Shown: in pieces, positions 9,061-17,205 of the stretch | How the letters are laid out: each line of letters opens with the position of its first letter | Numbering within the stretch: the stretch's first letter is position 1 | Source of the DNA: Vallitalea maricola | GTDB lineage: Bacteria; Bacillota; Clostridia; Lachnospirales; Vallitaleaceae | Reading direction: 5' to 3' | Assembly (NCBI RefSeq): GCF_036985595.1 | Contig: NZ_BTPU01000102.1 | Coordinates: 1 to 45,064, forward strand | DNA length: 45,064 nucleotides | The notes under the pieces: generated by a model | What the model was told of the DNA's origin: nothing | The model's input: only the letters and a program-made list of their open reading frames with translations | Databases searched by the model: none | Position numbers and translations under genes: made by a program

Positions 9061-10785
9061 TTATTTACAGTCCATATATCCGCCCTTCATAGGGGATACC
9101 GCAAGGGCTGTATATGCTCCTAATGCTCCTTTTGTATATTTAGGTGCTGGCTTCTGCCATTTATCTTTTCTCATTCTTAGAATCTCTGTCATCTCTTCTT
9201 TAGATTTTTCTACTCCATTTACTCCTATGATGCTTAAAACTCTGTTTGGAATATCTATCTTAATCAAATCATCTTTTTCGACTAGTGCTATTGGTCCACC
9301 TTCTGAAGCTTCTGGTGAAACATGACCTATGGCTGGTCCTCTTGTTGCTCCTGAATATCTACCATCAGTTATTAAAGCTATTGATTCTACTAACTCCTCA
9401 TCTGATGCAATGGCTTCTGTCGTATAGAACATCTCTGGCATACCTGTACCCTTTGGTCCTTCATATCTGATGAATACAGCATCCCCAGGTTGTACCTCTT
9501 TGGTTAGAACCGCTTTTATAGCTTCTTCTTCACTATCAAAAGGTCTGGCTTTTAGTATTACCTGCATTAATTTTTTAGATATTGCAGAATGTTTCACTAC
9601 TGCTCCTTCTGGCGCTAAGTTGCCTTTTAATATAGCAATGGCACCTTGAGCTTGGATTGGATTATTTTTATTTTTGATAATATCTTCAGGCTTGATATTA
9701 AGTTCTTTCAAATATTTGTGGCATTTTTCATAATATCCGTTTTTCTTTAATTCTTCTAAGTTTTCGCCTAGAGTTTTACCTGTCACTGTAAGAACATCTA
9801 GATGCAAATATTCTTTAACTTGTTCCATAACTGCTGGCACACCACCTGCATACCAGAAATACTCTCCTGGATAAAATCCACTTGGTCTTATATTTAATAT
9901 ATAAGGTACTTTTCTATGGATTTCATCAAATAATTCTGGTTCAATATCAATTCCAACTTCATGTGCTATAGCAGGAATATGAAGTAATGTATTAGTAGAA
10001 CCGGCTATTGCAGCATGAATAACAATTGCATTTTCAAATGCTTCTTTAGTTAATATCGTCGATGGTTTCAATCCCAACTCAGCTAATTTTAGAGCATGTT
10101 TACCTGCTCTTAGGGATACTTCTTCTATTTCTTCTCCCACTGCTGGGATTAATGATGTCCCTGGTAATGCTAAACCTAATGATTCTGCCATTATCTGCAT
10201 AGTACATGCTGTCCCCATAAAAGAACATGCACCACAACTTGGACATGCATTATGCTTATAATAAGTATATTTTTCTTCAGTTATTTCATTTCTTTGATAC
10301 ATAGCACTATAAGTACCAATCTGCTCTAATGTAAGTTTATCAGGACCAGCTTTCATGACTCCACCAGGTAATATTACAGATGGTACATCCAATCTAGCAA
10401 TAGCCATTAAATGTGCTGGTACGGATTTATCACAGCTTGCAATGAATACTCCTGCATCAAATGGTGTAGCTTGATATTGTATCTCAATCATATTGGCTAT
10501 CATTTCTCTAGATGCTAATGAATAGTTCATTCCATCATGCCCCTGGGCTTCTCCATCACACATGTCAGTTACAAAATATTTTGCTGGACGTCCACCTTCT
10601 TCATATACACCTTCACATACGCCTTTTACCAGTTTATCTAAATGCGCACTTCCTGGGTGACTGTGCCCATAACTGCTTTGAACAAAAATCTGTGGTTTAT
10701 CTAATTCTTCTAATTTCCATCCAGAACCAATTCTAAGAGAATCCAATTCTGGTGCTAATGATCTTAATTCTTGACTTTTTAACAT
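9061..10785 (-). CDS. IlvD/Edd family sugar-acid dehydratase (YjhG/YagF-like)
   Basis: This 574-residue enzyme removes water from a sugar acid to give a 2-keto-3-deoxy acid. Family motifs in order are SHPGS (42-46), CDGEAQGHDGM (from Cys76), SCDKS (Cys118) and PSCGACSFMGTAC (182-194). GSTNTLLHIPAIAH, GNLAPEGA and a C-terminal GGYMDCK follow. In true dihydroxy-acid dehydratases a Cys in an N-terminal PCN motif binds the Fe-S cluster; here that position reads SHPGS. That variant and the CDGxxQG motif recall the xylonate dehydratases YjhG/YagF. Pairing with GntP and a GntR regulator supports a catabolic sugar-acid role rather than branched-chain amino acid synthesis. The promoter at 10889-10917 drives it, with operator-like palindromes across it. 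Gluconate, xylonate or another aldonate are all possible substrates. Confidence 0.85.
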   Translation of the reverse strand: MLKSQELRSLAPELDSLRIGSGWKLEELDKPQIFVQSSYGHSHPGSAHLDKLVKGVCEGVYEEGGRPAKYFVTDMCDGEAQGHDGMNYSLASREMIANMIEIQYQATPFDAGVFIASCDKSVPAHLMAIARLDVPSVILPGGVMKAGPDKLTLEQIGTYSAMYQRNEITEEKYTYYKHNACPSCGACSFMGTACTMQIMAESLGLALPGTSLIPAVGEEIEEVSLRAGKHALKLAELGLKPSTILTKEAFENAIVIHAAIAGSTNTLLHIPAIAHEVGIDIEPELFDEIHRKVPYILNIRPSGFYPGEYFWYAGGVPAVMEQVKEYLHLDVLTVTGKTLGENLEELKKNGYYEKCHKYLKELNIKPEDIIKNKNNPIQAQGAIAILKGNLAPEGAVVKHSAISKKLMQVILKARPFDSEEEAIKAVLTKEVQPGDAVFIRYEGPKGTGMPEMFYTTEAIASDEELVESIALITDGRYSGATRGPAIGHVSPEASEGGPIALVEKDDLIKIDIPNRVLSIIGVNGVEKSKEEMTEILRMRKDKWQKPAPKYTKGALGAYTALAVSPMKGGYMDCK

Positions 10786-10799
10786 TTCAATTCCTCCAG

Positions 10800-10992
10800 T
10801 TGTATTACAACTTATTTAATCATCATTCATTACATCAAAGTTTAAACTTCAAGAATTGTACACTATGCACAATTTGTATTACAAGTTCATTATAAAACAC
10901 TAATATTTTTCTGTCAATCCCTATTTTGAATAATTTTAGCACTTATTTGTAATACATTTTGACCAATGCATCCTTTTATATTTGTTATACAA
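10800..10992. promoter_or_regulatory. Four operator-like palindromes, probable GntR sites
   Basis: The same 11-bp palindrome occurs four times: TTGTATTACAA at 10800-10810 and 10874-10884, TTGTAATACAT at 10947-10957 and TTGTTATACAA at 10982-10992. The first three centres are 73-74 bases apart, near seven helical turns. The second copy covers the expected transcription start. The likely ligand-responsive binder is the adjacent GntR/FadR-type regulator. Confidence 0.65.
10889..10917 (-). promoter_or_regulatory. Sigma-A promoter of the dehydratase-permease operon
   Basis: On the minus strand TTGACA (10917-10912) and TATAAT (10894-10889) are both perfect consensus, with a 17-bp spacer. An operator-like palindrome at 10874-10884 sits over the start site, so repression is the expected control. 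Confidence 0.85.
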
Positions 10993-11084
10993 CTTACTAA
11001 TATTGACAATAATTTATTACTATGGAAGGATAAATCAACTACACCTCATCCATTACCGTATCATTATAACCTTGTTTAACGCAT

Positions 11085-11118
11085 AAAAAACAGCATATAA
11101 TATTATCATCATATGCTG
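11085..11118 (-). terminator. Rho-independent terminator of gntR
   Basis: CAGCATAT pairs with ATATGCTG (11091-11118), followed by six T on the minus strand, ~45 bases after the regulator stop. Confidence 0.8.
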
Positions 11119-11160
11119 GGGGCTCTTATATTCTATTATAACTTCAAACAACTTAACTAA

Positions 11161-11838
11161 TTAATCAATTCTAGTATTTTTAATATCCTCTATAGTTCTT
11201 TCTATATGTCTTCTCATATATATTGTTGCTAATTCTTCATCTCTATCTTTTATGGCTTCAAGCATCATCTTATGCTCTTTTATACCGCCACCTGGTCCTA
11301 ATTCCTTATACAATCTCCTTTGATGATATCGTAATATCTCTCCCAAAACCTCACTAACCTTTTTTAAGATTGAATTATTAGCACCTTCAACTATAAGCAT
11401 ATGGAACTTAAGGTCTTCATCTGTGAATCTTTCTTCATCATGCTCATATTTAACCATTCTATAGTAGCATTCTTCCAGCTCTTCTATTTTATCATCAGTA
11501 CATCTTTTAACACATAATCTTATACTTTGTGTTTCAAAGATAAGTCTGAACTCTAATATTTCCATATAGTTATCTCTATCTAGTGTAAGCATTGGTATAA
11601 GAGAATTAAAATATATTGATGGCTGCAAATCATTGACATATGTTCCTCCACCCTGCTTTTTACTTAATATATTCAAAGCCGCTAACTTCTCTATAGCTTC
11701 TCTTACTGATATTCTACTAACATTCAGTTCACTGGCAAGTTGTGTTTCTGACATAATTTTTGTACCTGAAACCCATTTGCCGCTTATTATATTTTCTTTT
11801 ATTGTTCTAAAAACAATATCACTAGCTCTTTCTTTCAT
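11161..11838 (-). CDS. GntR family regulator, FadR/FCD subfamily
   Basis: This is a 225-residue cytosolic DNA-binding protein. The N-terminal winged helix is plain: SETQLASELNVSRISVREAI as the recognition region, then a GGGTYV wing. The C-terminal all-helical FCD domain has the usual potential metal ligands in an FHMLIVE segment, an EHKMMLEAI segment and a final MRRHI helix. FCD regulators often respond to sugar acids and repress uptake and breakdown genes. The gene lies just upstream of the dehydratase-permease operon, whose promoter carries four like palindromes, and is divergent from the sulfatase. It probably controls one or both. The inverted repeat at 11866-11905 upstream of its own start may mark autoregulation. 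Confidence 0.92.
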   Translation of the reverse strand: MKERASDIVFRTIKENIISGKWVSGTKIMSETQLASELNVSRISVREAIEKLAALNILSKKQGGGTYVNDLQPSIYFNSLIPMLTLDRDNYMEILEFRLIFETQSIRLCVKRCTDDKIEELEECYYRMVKYEHDEERFTDEDLKFHMLIVEGANNSILKKVSEVLGEILRYHQRRLYKELGPGGGIKEHKMMLEAIKDRDEELATIYMRRHIERTIEDIKNTRID

Positions 11839-11865
11839 TACGATTTCCTCTCTTGTGTATTAGGA

Positions 11866-11905
11866 ATACTATAAATATAAAATTTTATTTATATCTTTAT
11901 AGTAT
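11866..11905. promoter_or_regulatory. Inverted repeat upstream of gntR
   Basis: ATACTATAAA (11866-11875) and TTTATAGTAT (11896-11905) are perfect inverted arms 20 bases apart, between the gntR start and the divergent sulfatase. The arm contains a TATAGTAT -10-like block for gntR. It differs from the 10800-10992 palindromes, so another protein may bind it. Confidence 0.45.
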
Positions 11906-12126
11906 CATCCATCAATAAATAATAATATACATCTCATATTATATCATACAACAATATTTTTCACACAATCCTTTTTTCAATTAACAATAATAAATCATAA
12001 AAATGTCCCTTTTTAACATTCTAATCATCCCTTTTGATATTTCAATAAACAAGATAAATTGTTAAAATCATTTCTATAAGGCAATCTACACTAGCCATTT
12101 AATAAGAAAATAAGGAGAGGATTATT

Positions 12127-13530
12127 ATGAAACCAAACATATTATTTTTCTTAACTGATGATCAACGATTCGATACTATTTCTGCTTTGGGAAATAAAGA
12201 AATACATACACCTAACCTAGATAAATTAGTAAGTAACGGAGTAACTTTCACACAGGCCCATATTCCATGTGGAACCAGTGGAGCTGTTTGCATGCCAAGC
12301 AGGGCTATGTTACATACTGGAAGAACTCTTTTTCACATAGAAAAAGAAGGTCAAAATATACCTGATAATCATATTACATTAGGGGAACATCTTAAAAATC
12401 AAGGCTATCAAACATTTGGAACAGGAAAATGGCATAATGGAGTTAAGTCATATGCAAGAAGTTTTACCTGCGGAGATAATATTTTCTTTGGCGGAATGGA
12501 TGATCATTGGAACGTTCCTCTAAATCATTACGATCCAACAGGTAAATATGAAGGTAGATTAAAAAGAACATATAGTTTTATGACTTCTAATGAAACTCGC
12601 ATATCCATAGGCGATCATGTTGAAGCTGGCAAACATTCCAGTGAAATCTTTTGTGATGCATCAATAGATTTTCTATATAATTATGATAGTGTTGACCCGT
12701 TTTTCTTATATATTGCTTTTATGGCACCTCACGACCCACGAACCATGCCAGAAAGATTTATGAATATGTATAATCCTGATGATATATCCCTGCCAGATAA
12801 TTTTTCACAAGAACATCCTATAGATTATGGTATTAAGGAAATAAGAGATGAAATCTTGACACCTTACCCACGTACTGAAAAAGCCATTAAAAAACATATT
12901 GCAGAATACTATGGTATGATAAGTCATCTTGATCATGAATTAGGCAGAGTTATAACCGCTCTTGAAGAAACAGGTCAGTATGATAACACTATAATAGTCT
13001 TTACTGGAGATAATGGACTTGCTCTAGGTCAACATGGATTAATGGGTAAACAAAGCTGTTACGAACATAGTATACGAGTCCCATTAATATTTTCTGGTAA
13101 AGGAATACCCACCAATGAAAGAAGAGATTCCTACGCTTATCTACTTGATATCTATCCTACCCTATGTGATTTAGCTGATATTGATATCCCTGATTCAGTT
13201 GAAGGCAGAAGTTTATTAAACTCAATTCAAGATAATAAACATATAACAAGAGAAAATCTATATTTTGCATATACAGATACAATAAGAAGCGTAAAAGACG
13301 AAAGATACAAGCTTATAGAATACGTCAGTGGAAACTCTAATGAAACTCAACTTTTTGATTTAATAGATGACCCATTAGAAATGAATAATTTGTATTCTAA
13401 CAAAAACTATGAAGACATAGTAATCAAACTTCGTAATGAAATGTTTAAGTATAGAGATAATTGGAATGATGATTCAAGTCATGAATCTGGCGAATCATAT
13501 TGGGAAAAATATGAAAAGTTAAACCAATAA
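12127..13530 (+). CDS. Cytosolic Cys-type sulfatase
   Basis: This 467-residue arylsulfatase-superfamily enzyme hydrolyses sulfate esters. Metal-binding Asp11-Asp12 lie in FFLTDDQ. Cys55 in CMPSR followed by TGR is the site converted to formylglycine, so it is a Cys-type sulfatase. In anaerobes this is done by the radical-SAM enzyme anSME, which is not in this window. HDPR (near residue 200) and FTGDNGLALGQHG supply further metal and sulfate ligands. No signal peptide is present, so the substrate must be imported, as with small sulfated sugars. An AAGGAGAGG ribosome site precedes the ATG. It is divergent from the GntR regulator of a sugar-acid operon, suggesting it desulfates a sugar acid fed to that pathway. 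Confidence 0.9.
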   Translation: MKPNILFFLTDDQRFDTISALGNKEIHTPNLDKLVSNGVTFTQAHIPCGTSGAVCMPSRAMLHTGRTLFHIEKEGQNIPDNHITLGEHLKNQGYQTFGTGKWHNGVKSYARSFTCGDNIFFGGMDDHWNVPLNHYDPTGKYEGRLKRTYSFMTSNETRISIGDHVEAGKHSSEIFCDASIDFLYNYDSVDPFFLYIAFMAPHDPRTMPERFMNMYNPDDISLPDNFSQEHPIDYGIKEIRDEILTPYPRTEKAIKKHIAEYYGMISHLDHELGRVITALEETGQYDNTIIVFTGDNGLALGQHGLMGKQSCYEHSIRVPLIFSGKGIPTNERRDSYAYLLDIYPTLCDLADIDIPDSVEGRSLLNSIQDNKHITRENLYFAYTDTIRSVKDERYKLIEYVSGNSNETQLFDLIDDPLEMNNLYSNKNYEDIVIKLRNEMFKYRDNWNDDSSHESGESYWEKYEKLNQ

Positions 13531-13604
13531 AGTGGCAATTCTATTAATATTATCGTCAATTATAAATTGATATGCCAAATTCAAAAGCAAATATGAAATT
13601 TAAC

Positions 13605-13658
13605 AAAAAAAATAAGCACTCTATAGTACTAAATTTTACATGTACTATGGAAGTGCTT
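13605..13658 (-). terminator. Rho-independent terminator of the structured RNA gene
   Basis: On the minus strand AAGCACTT...GTAC pairs with GTAC...GAGTGCTT (13614-13658), followed by a T-rich tract with eight T (13612-13605). The plus strand lacks a proper T tract, so it serves the minus-strand RNA. Confidence 0.85.
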
Positions 13659-13883
13659 TATATTCTTAACACAATTTTATATTTAAAGTTATCTAACCTT
13701 ATAAGCAACCATAACGAATAGTTAATTTTATCTCTTAGGTCTGCTACGATTTCCGTCATGCAGATAGCCACTTAGAAGACACCATATTCCTATTCGCTTG
13801 ACCCACTAGAAAATTTCTTTGGGAGCGACCCCTTATCTTTTAGAATAAGACTAGTATAAGGCTGGTTTGTGTTGAAAATTGTA
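13605..13883 (-). ncRNA. Free-standing structured non-coding RNA, class not recognised
   Basis: A minus-strand unit of ~280 nucleotides starts just after a consensus promoter and ends at a strong terminator. It has no open frame of note. The pairings I can find, in window coordinates, are: AACACAA (13668-13674) with TTGTGTT (13867-13873); CCTTATA (13697-13703) with TATAAGG (13855-13861); CTTAT (13832-13836) with ATAAG (13845-13849); CCCA (13802-13805) with TGGG (13820-13823), extended by TCGCT with AGCGA; TCTGC (13740-13744) with GCAGA (13760-13764); and CGAATAG (13715-13721) with CTATTCG (13790-13796). The last helix and the TCGCT/AGCGA helix share three bases, so they may be alternatives. 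The fold is multibranched, unlike the single long hairpin of 6S RNA. It does not look like tmRNA, SRP RNA or a riboswitch I know. RaiA-type and other clostridial orphan RNAs should be compared. Confidence 0.7.
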
Positions 13884-13889
13884 AGAAAT

Positions 13890-13918
13890 ATTATATTATA
13901 TCTTCAAACAAAAATCAA
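13890..13918 (-). promoter_or_regulatory. Promoter of the structured RNA gene
   Basis: On the minus strand TTGATT (13918-13913) and TATAAT (13895-13890) have a 17-bp spacer. It lies ~40 bases after the stop of the lipase gene and gives the RNA its own transcription unit. Confidence 0.75.
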
Positions 13919-13954
13919 GTGTAAATATTGACAAAAAAGAAATAATTTTCCATT

Positions 13955-14803
13955 TTATTTTATGTGTTCTAACAATGCTGTATACTTCTTCTTGCCATCC
14001 TCATAACCATGATTATAGAACTCATTAAGCTTTTCCACACTTTTTTCAAATCTAGAAACAGGCGAAAGCGTTGGACGCATAACAAAAATATCTCCCTTTT
14101 TCTCAAGTTCATCTATATAATCCATTGTTTTGTTATATACTTTATACCTATTTTCCAAAGCAAATATTAATCCTGGATAAGCTGCATATTTTCGTTTGCA
14201 CAACCTTATCATAGTTTTTGAGGGTACTTTTTTACGATAACCCTTGTTTCTTGTTAAAATAACTACAATCTTTTTATTTCCCAGCTCCATTGCTCTATCT
14301 ATAGGTACAGAATCAGCAATACCCCCATCAAGATATGGAATATCATTAATCCATACCATAGGTGCAATCAAAGGCACACTGCTGGAAGCCCTGCATATGG
14401 ACATAAGTTCCTCTTTTTTCTCAGGTTTCATGTACTCAGCTTTTCCGCTTAAACAATTAGTAGCAACTATTTCACATTCAGTATCAGAATCAAAAAAAGC
14501 ATCATAATCAAATGGAAAAACTATATTAGCAAAGTCATCAAATAATAAATCCATATCTATTAATTTGCCTTTCTCAACAAGCTTCCTAATACCATAATAC
14601 ACATTTTCTTTCTTAGTAATTATCATACAATCCTTAGATCTTCCAATTTGTCCAGAAATATAATCTACACAATTACAGGAACCTGCTGAAACCCCTAATA
14701 TATTGGACACTTCTAATTCCTGCTCCATAAAGTAATCCAAAATACCTGCTGTATATACGCCTCTAGTAGCGCCACCCTCTAACACTAATGTTGCTTGATA
14801 CAT
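13955..14803 (-). CDS. Patatin-like phospholipase
   Basis: This 282-residue protein starts at the ATG at 14803, with AGGTGG ~11 bases upstream; a longer frame exists but its N-terminus is atypical. Patatin features appear in order. The oxyanion loop is LVLEGGATRGVYTAG (residues 6-20). The catalytic Ser elbow is GVSAGS near residue 40, and the partner Asp is in YLDGGIADSVPI near residue 155. It would hydrolyse acyl esters of lipids, probably at the inner membrane face, since no signal peptide is seen. A C-terminal ~90-residue extension is common in bacterial members of this group. It lies ~100 bases after hypE in the same direction, and no functional link to the hydrogenase is apparent. Confidence 0.88.
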   Translation of the reverse strand: MYQATLVLEGGATRGVYTAGILDYFMEQELEVSNILGVSAGSCNCVDYISGQIGRSKDCMIITKKENVYYGIRKLVEKGKLIDMDLLFDDFANIVFPFDYDAFFDSDTECEIVATNCLSGKAEYMKPEKKEELMSICRASSSVPLIAPMVWINDIPYLDGGIADSVPIDRAMELGNKKIVVILTRNKGYRKKVPSKTMIRLCKRKYAAYPGLIFALENRYKVYNKTMDYIDELEKKGDIFVMRPTLSPVSRFEKSVEKLNEFYNHGYEDGKKKYTALLEHIK

Positions 14804-14904
14804 TACATAATACACCACCTTATAATTACATGCGAATGATTTTGATTCATAAACATTGTTATAATTATAATACAAAATATTTATTTTTTCAATTATCTTG
14901 TAAT

Positions 14905-15906
14905 TTAACAAATCCTAGGCAGCATGCTATTGCTTAAAGCATACAACCTTCTTTTACCTCCTATCGTAGTTCTTACACAAACTATCCCTTTTGATTTATC
15001 CACTACTCTTCCAATTAATCCAGCATCTTTTCCATTTTCCAGCTCATTTATTGTCTTAACAATCTTCTCCCCATAACCTTTTTCTGCAATCAATATCATC
15101 CTGCCTTCACAAGCTAAATAATAAGGGTCTAATCCTAATACCTCCGTCACACCTTTTACTTCATCAGCTATAGGAATACTATCCTCCTCTAATAAAATTT
15201 CTATTCCCTGTTCTTCTACTATCTCATTAAGACTAGTAGCAATACCTCCTCTTGTTGGGTCTTTCATCACTTTCACATGTGGCAAAAACTTCTTAATCCC
15301 TATCAAAATATTAGTAAGCGAATCACAATCACTCTTGATATTACCTTGTATATTAAGGTCATATCTTCTAATTGCTATAGCCGTACCATGCTCCCCAATG
15401 CCACCTGTAATTATTATCTCATCACCTATACCAATAGGATTAGGATTATAATTATCATATATACTTCCTATACCCGATGTATTAATGAAAATGCCATCTA
15501 CACTACCTCTATCAACAACTTTTGTATCACCGGTCACAACTAACGTATTTGTCTTACTACAAACTTGCTGCATTGAACTAACAATCCGTTCCAGTTGTTC
15601 TATATCAAATCCTTCCTCAATTATAAAACCTGCACTAAGATATAAGGGCTTAGCTCCAGCAACTGTCAAATCATTAATAGTCCCGCAAGCTGCTAATTTC
15701 CCAATATTTCCGCCCTCGAAAAAAATAGGCTTAACTACAAAACTGTCTGTTGAATATGCCAATCTTCCCTTACTCATTTCAAAAACTGCTGAATCTCTCC
15801 CTTTCAGCAATATAGGGTTACGAAAATATCTATAAAAAATTTCATTAATCAGCTTACTAGTATGAATTCCTCCATCCCCATGACGAAGTTGAATAGTTTT
15901 ACACAA
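14905..15906 (-). CDS. hypE: Hydrogenase maturation factor HypE (carbamoyl dehydratase)
   Basis: This 333-residue member of the PurM/AIR-synthase-like family dehydrates the carbamoyl group on its C-terminal Cys to a thiocyanate, the source of cyanide for the [NiFe] site. The C-terminus ends in PRIC, exactly the required Cys. RHGDGGIHT near the N-terminus matches the HypE start. ATP-site segments include CGTINDLTVAGAKPLYLS and MKDPTRGGIATSLNE. The start is a TTG at 15906, 4 bases after hypD; the nearest in-frame ATG would remove the conserved N-terminus. It is the last hyp gene of the operon and acts with HypF, HypC and HypD encoded just upstream. Confidence 0.95.
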   Translation of the reverse strand: MCKTIQLRHGDGGIHTSKLINEIFYRYFRNPILLKGRDSAVFEMSKGRLAYSTDSFVVKPIFFEGGNIGKLAACGTINDLTVAGAKPLYLSAGFIIEEGFDIEQLERIVSSMQQVCSKTNTLVVTGDTKVVDRGSVDGIFINTSGIGSIYDNYNPNPIGIGDEIIITGGIGEHGTAIAIRRYDLNIQGNIKSDCDSLTNILIGIKKFLPHVKVMKDPTRGGIATSLNEIVEEQGIEILLEEDSIPIADEVKGVTEVLGLDPYYLACEGRMILIAEKGYGEKIVKTINELENGKDAGLIGRVVDKSKGIVCVRTTIGGKRRLYALSNSMLPRIC

Positions 15907-15910
15907 GTTA

Positions 15911-16981
15911 TCACTCTTTTCTATATCTATAATAAATACCGCAGGTACCTTCTGACGAAACCATACAAGGTCCTACAGGATGCTGTGGTGTACATTTGTT
16001 ACCAAAAAATCTGCATGAAGTAGGTATCTCCTTCCCCAATAGAATATCTTTGCATATACAATTATCCTCTATAACTTTTGGTAAATTGTCAAAACTGAAA
16101 ACTTTCTTTGCATCAAGGGTTTCATATTTCTTATTTATTACCATTGCAGAATCAGGAATAATTCCAATACCTCTCCAATTGCCGTCTTCATGTACAAAGA
16201 CTTCCTCTAATATTTTACAAGCTGTTTCATTACCTTTTTCTTTTACACATCTTTTGTATAAGTTTTTATCATGATTATGTATCTTACCTTTACACTGTTG
16301 TACTATGAAATAAATACCGCTGATTATATCCAAAGGTTCAAAACCGCTAACTACCGTTTTAATATTATTATCATTACTAATGAATGAAAAATAATCCGCA
16401 CCTTTTATTACTGCAACATGACCTGGACATATGATACCATCTATACAATGAGTCTTATCCTTAAGAATTTCTTTTAATATTGGTTTCATTAATTTTAAAC
16501 TAGTTAAAAAGAAAAGGTTGTTAATATTTTCTTCTTTTGCCTTCATGACTATTTTCCCAATCAAAGGAGCTGTTGTTTCAAATCCTACAGCTAGAAAAAC
16601 CACTTTTTTACTAGGATATTCCTTTGCCAGCTCGATACTCTGGATAGGAGAATAAACAATCCTTATATCCTTCCCTTTTGATTTTTCCTCTGACAAACAA
16701 GATTCTGTTCCTGTTACCTTCATCAAATCCCCAAAAGTAGCAATTATTATATCTTCTCTTTGAGATAAGGATACAGCCATATCTATATATCTCTTATCAG
16801 TAACACATACAGGACAGCCTGGACCTGAGACCAATTTGATGCGAGGGGAAAGCATATCCCATATCCCATATTTAGCTATACTCCCAGTATGTGTACCGCA
16901 GATCTCCATAATTACAATATCACTCCCTACACCTTCATTTATTTCTTGAACCATTCTGGCTATTAGTTGTTTTTCATTCAT
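15911..16981 (-). CDS. hypD: Hydrogenase maturation factor HypD
   Basis: This ~356-residue Fe-S scaffold, with HypC, assembles the Fe(CN)2CO unit of [NiFe] hydrogenase. The family Cys motifs are present: CGTHTG near residue 30 and SGPGCPVC near residue 55. The C-terminal [4Fe-4S] cluster Cys lie in CRFFGNKCTP, GPCMVSSEGTC and the following residues. I chose the ATG at 16981, which has AGAGGA 11 bases upstream and overlaps hypC by 8 bases. A GTG three codons earlier would leave almost no spacing to that site. It is 4 bases from hypE. It is unrelated to the glycyl-radical HypD encoded at 35515-37878. Confidence 0.95.
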   Translation of the reverse strand: MNEKQLIARMVQEINEGVGSDIVIMEICGTHTGSIAKYGIWDMLSPRIKLVSGPGCPVCVTDKRYIDMAVSLSQREDIIIATFGDLMKVTGTESCLSEEKSKGKDIRIVYSPIQSIELAKEYPSKKVVFLAVGFETTAPLIGKIVMKAKEENINNLFFLTSLKLMKPILKEILKDKTHCIDGIICPGHVAVIKGADYFSFISNDNNIKTVVSGFEPLDIISGIYFIVQQCKGKIHNHDKNLYKRCVKEKGNETACKILEEVFVHEDGNWRGIGIIPDSAMVINKKYETLDAKKVFSFDNLPKVIEDNCICKDILLGKEIPTSCRFFGNKCTPQHPVGPCMVSSEGTCGIYYRYRKE

Positions 16982-17204
16982 ACCCTTCACATTCCTCTAT
17001 TAGATATCTCATTATTCTCTGCAATTCAACATACCCATCTTTATCAATCTTTTCAATAGCAAAACCAGCATGTACCAAAATATAATCACCGATTCTAGGA
17101 GATTCAATAAGTTCTATGTTCACCCTTTGAACTACTCCTAGATATAATACATCTCCATAAGCTCCATTTATTGATTTAATCTTTGCAGGAACTGCTAAAC
17201 ACAT
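16974..17204 (-). CDS. hypC: Hydrogenase maturation chaperone HypC
   Basis: This 76-residue OB-fold protein begins MCLAVPAKI. Cys2 is the essential residue that holds the iron ligand complex and docks on the large-subunit precursor. GDYILVHAGFAIEKID near residues 39-54 is the family's second conserved block. Length is normal for HypC/HupF. The gene starts one base after hypF stops and overlaps hypD by about 8 bases, so translation is coupled. It partners HypD and HypE in cofactor assembly. Confidence 0.96.
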   Translation of the reverse strand: MCLAVPAKIKSINGAYGDVLYLGVVQRVNIELIESPRIGDYILVHAGFAIEKIDKDGYVELQRIMRYLIEECEGYE

Positions 17205-17205
17205 T

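Noticed and set aside
13690..13870. Reading the structured RNA element as a cobalamin, SAM, TPP or 6S RNA
   Set aside because: None of the core conserved words of those classes is present, and the multibranched pairing does not fit the 6S hairpin.
14804..14911. A 36-residue N-terminal extension of the patatin-like protein
   Set aside because: It is rich in Asn, Tyr and Ile without domain signal, and a proper ribosome site precedes the internal ATG at 14803.
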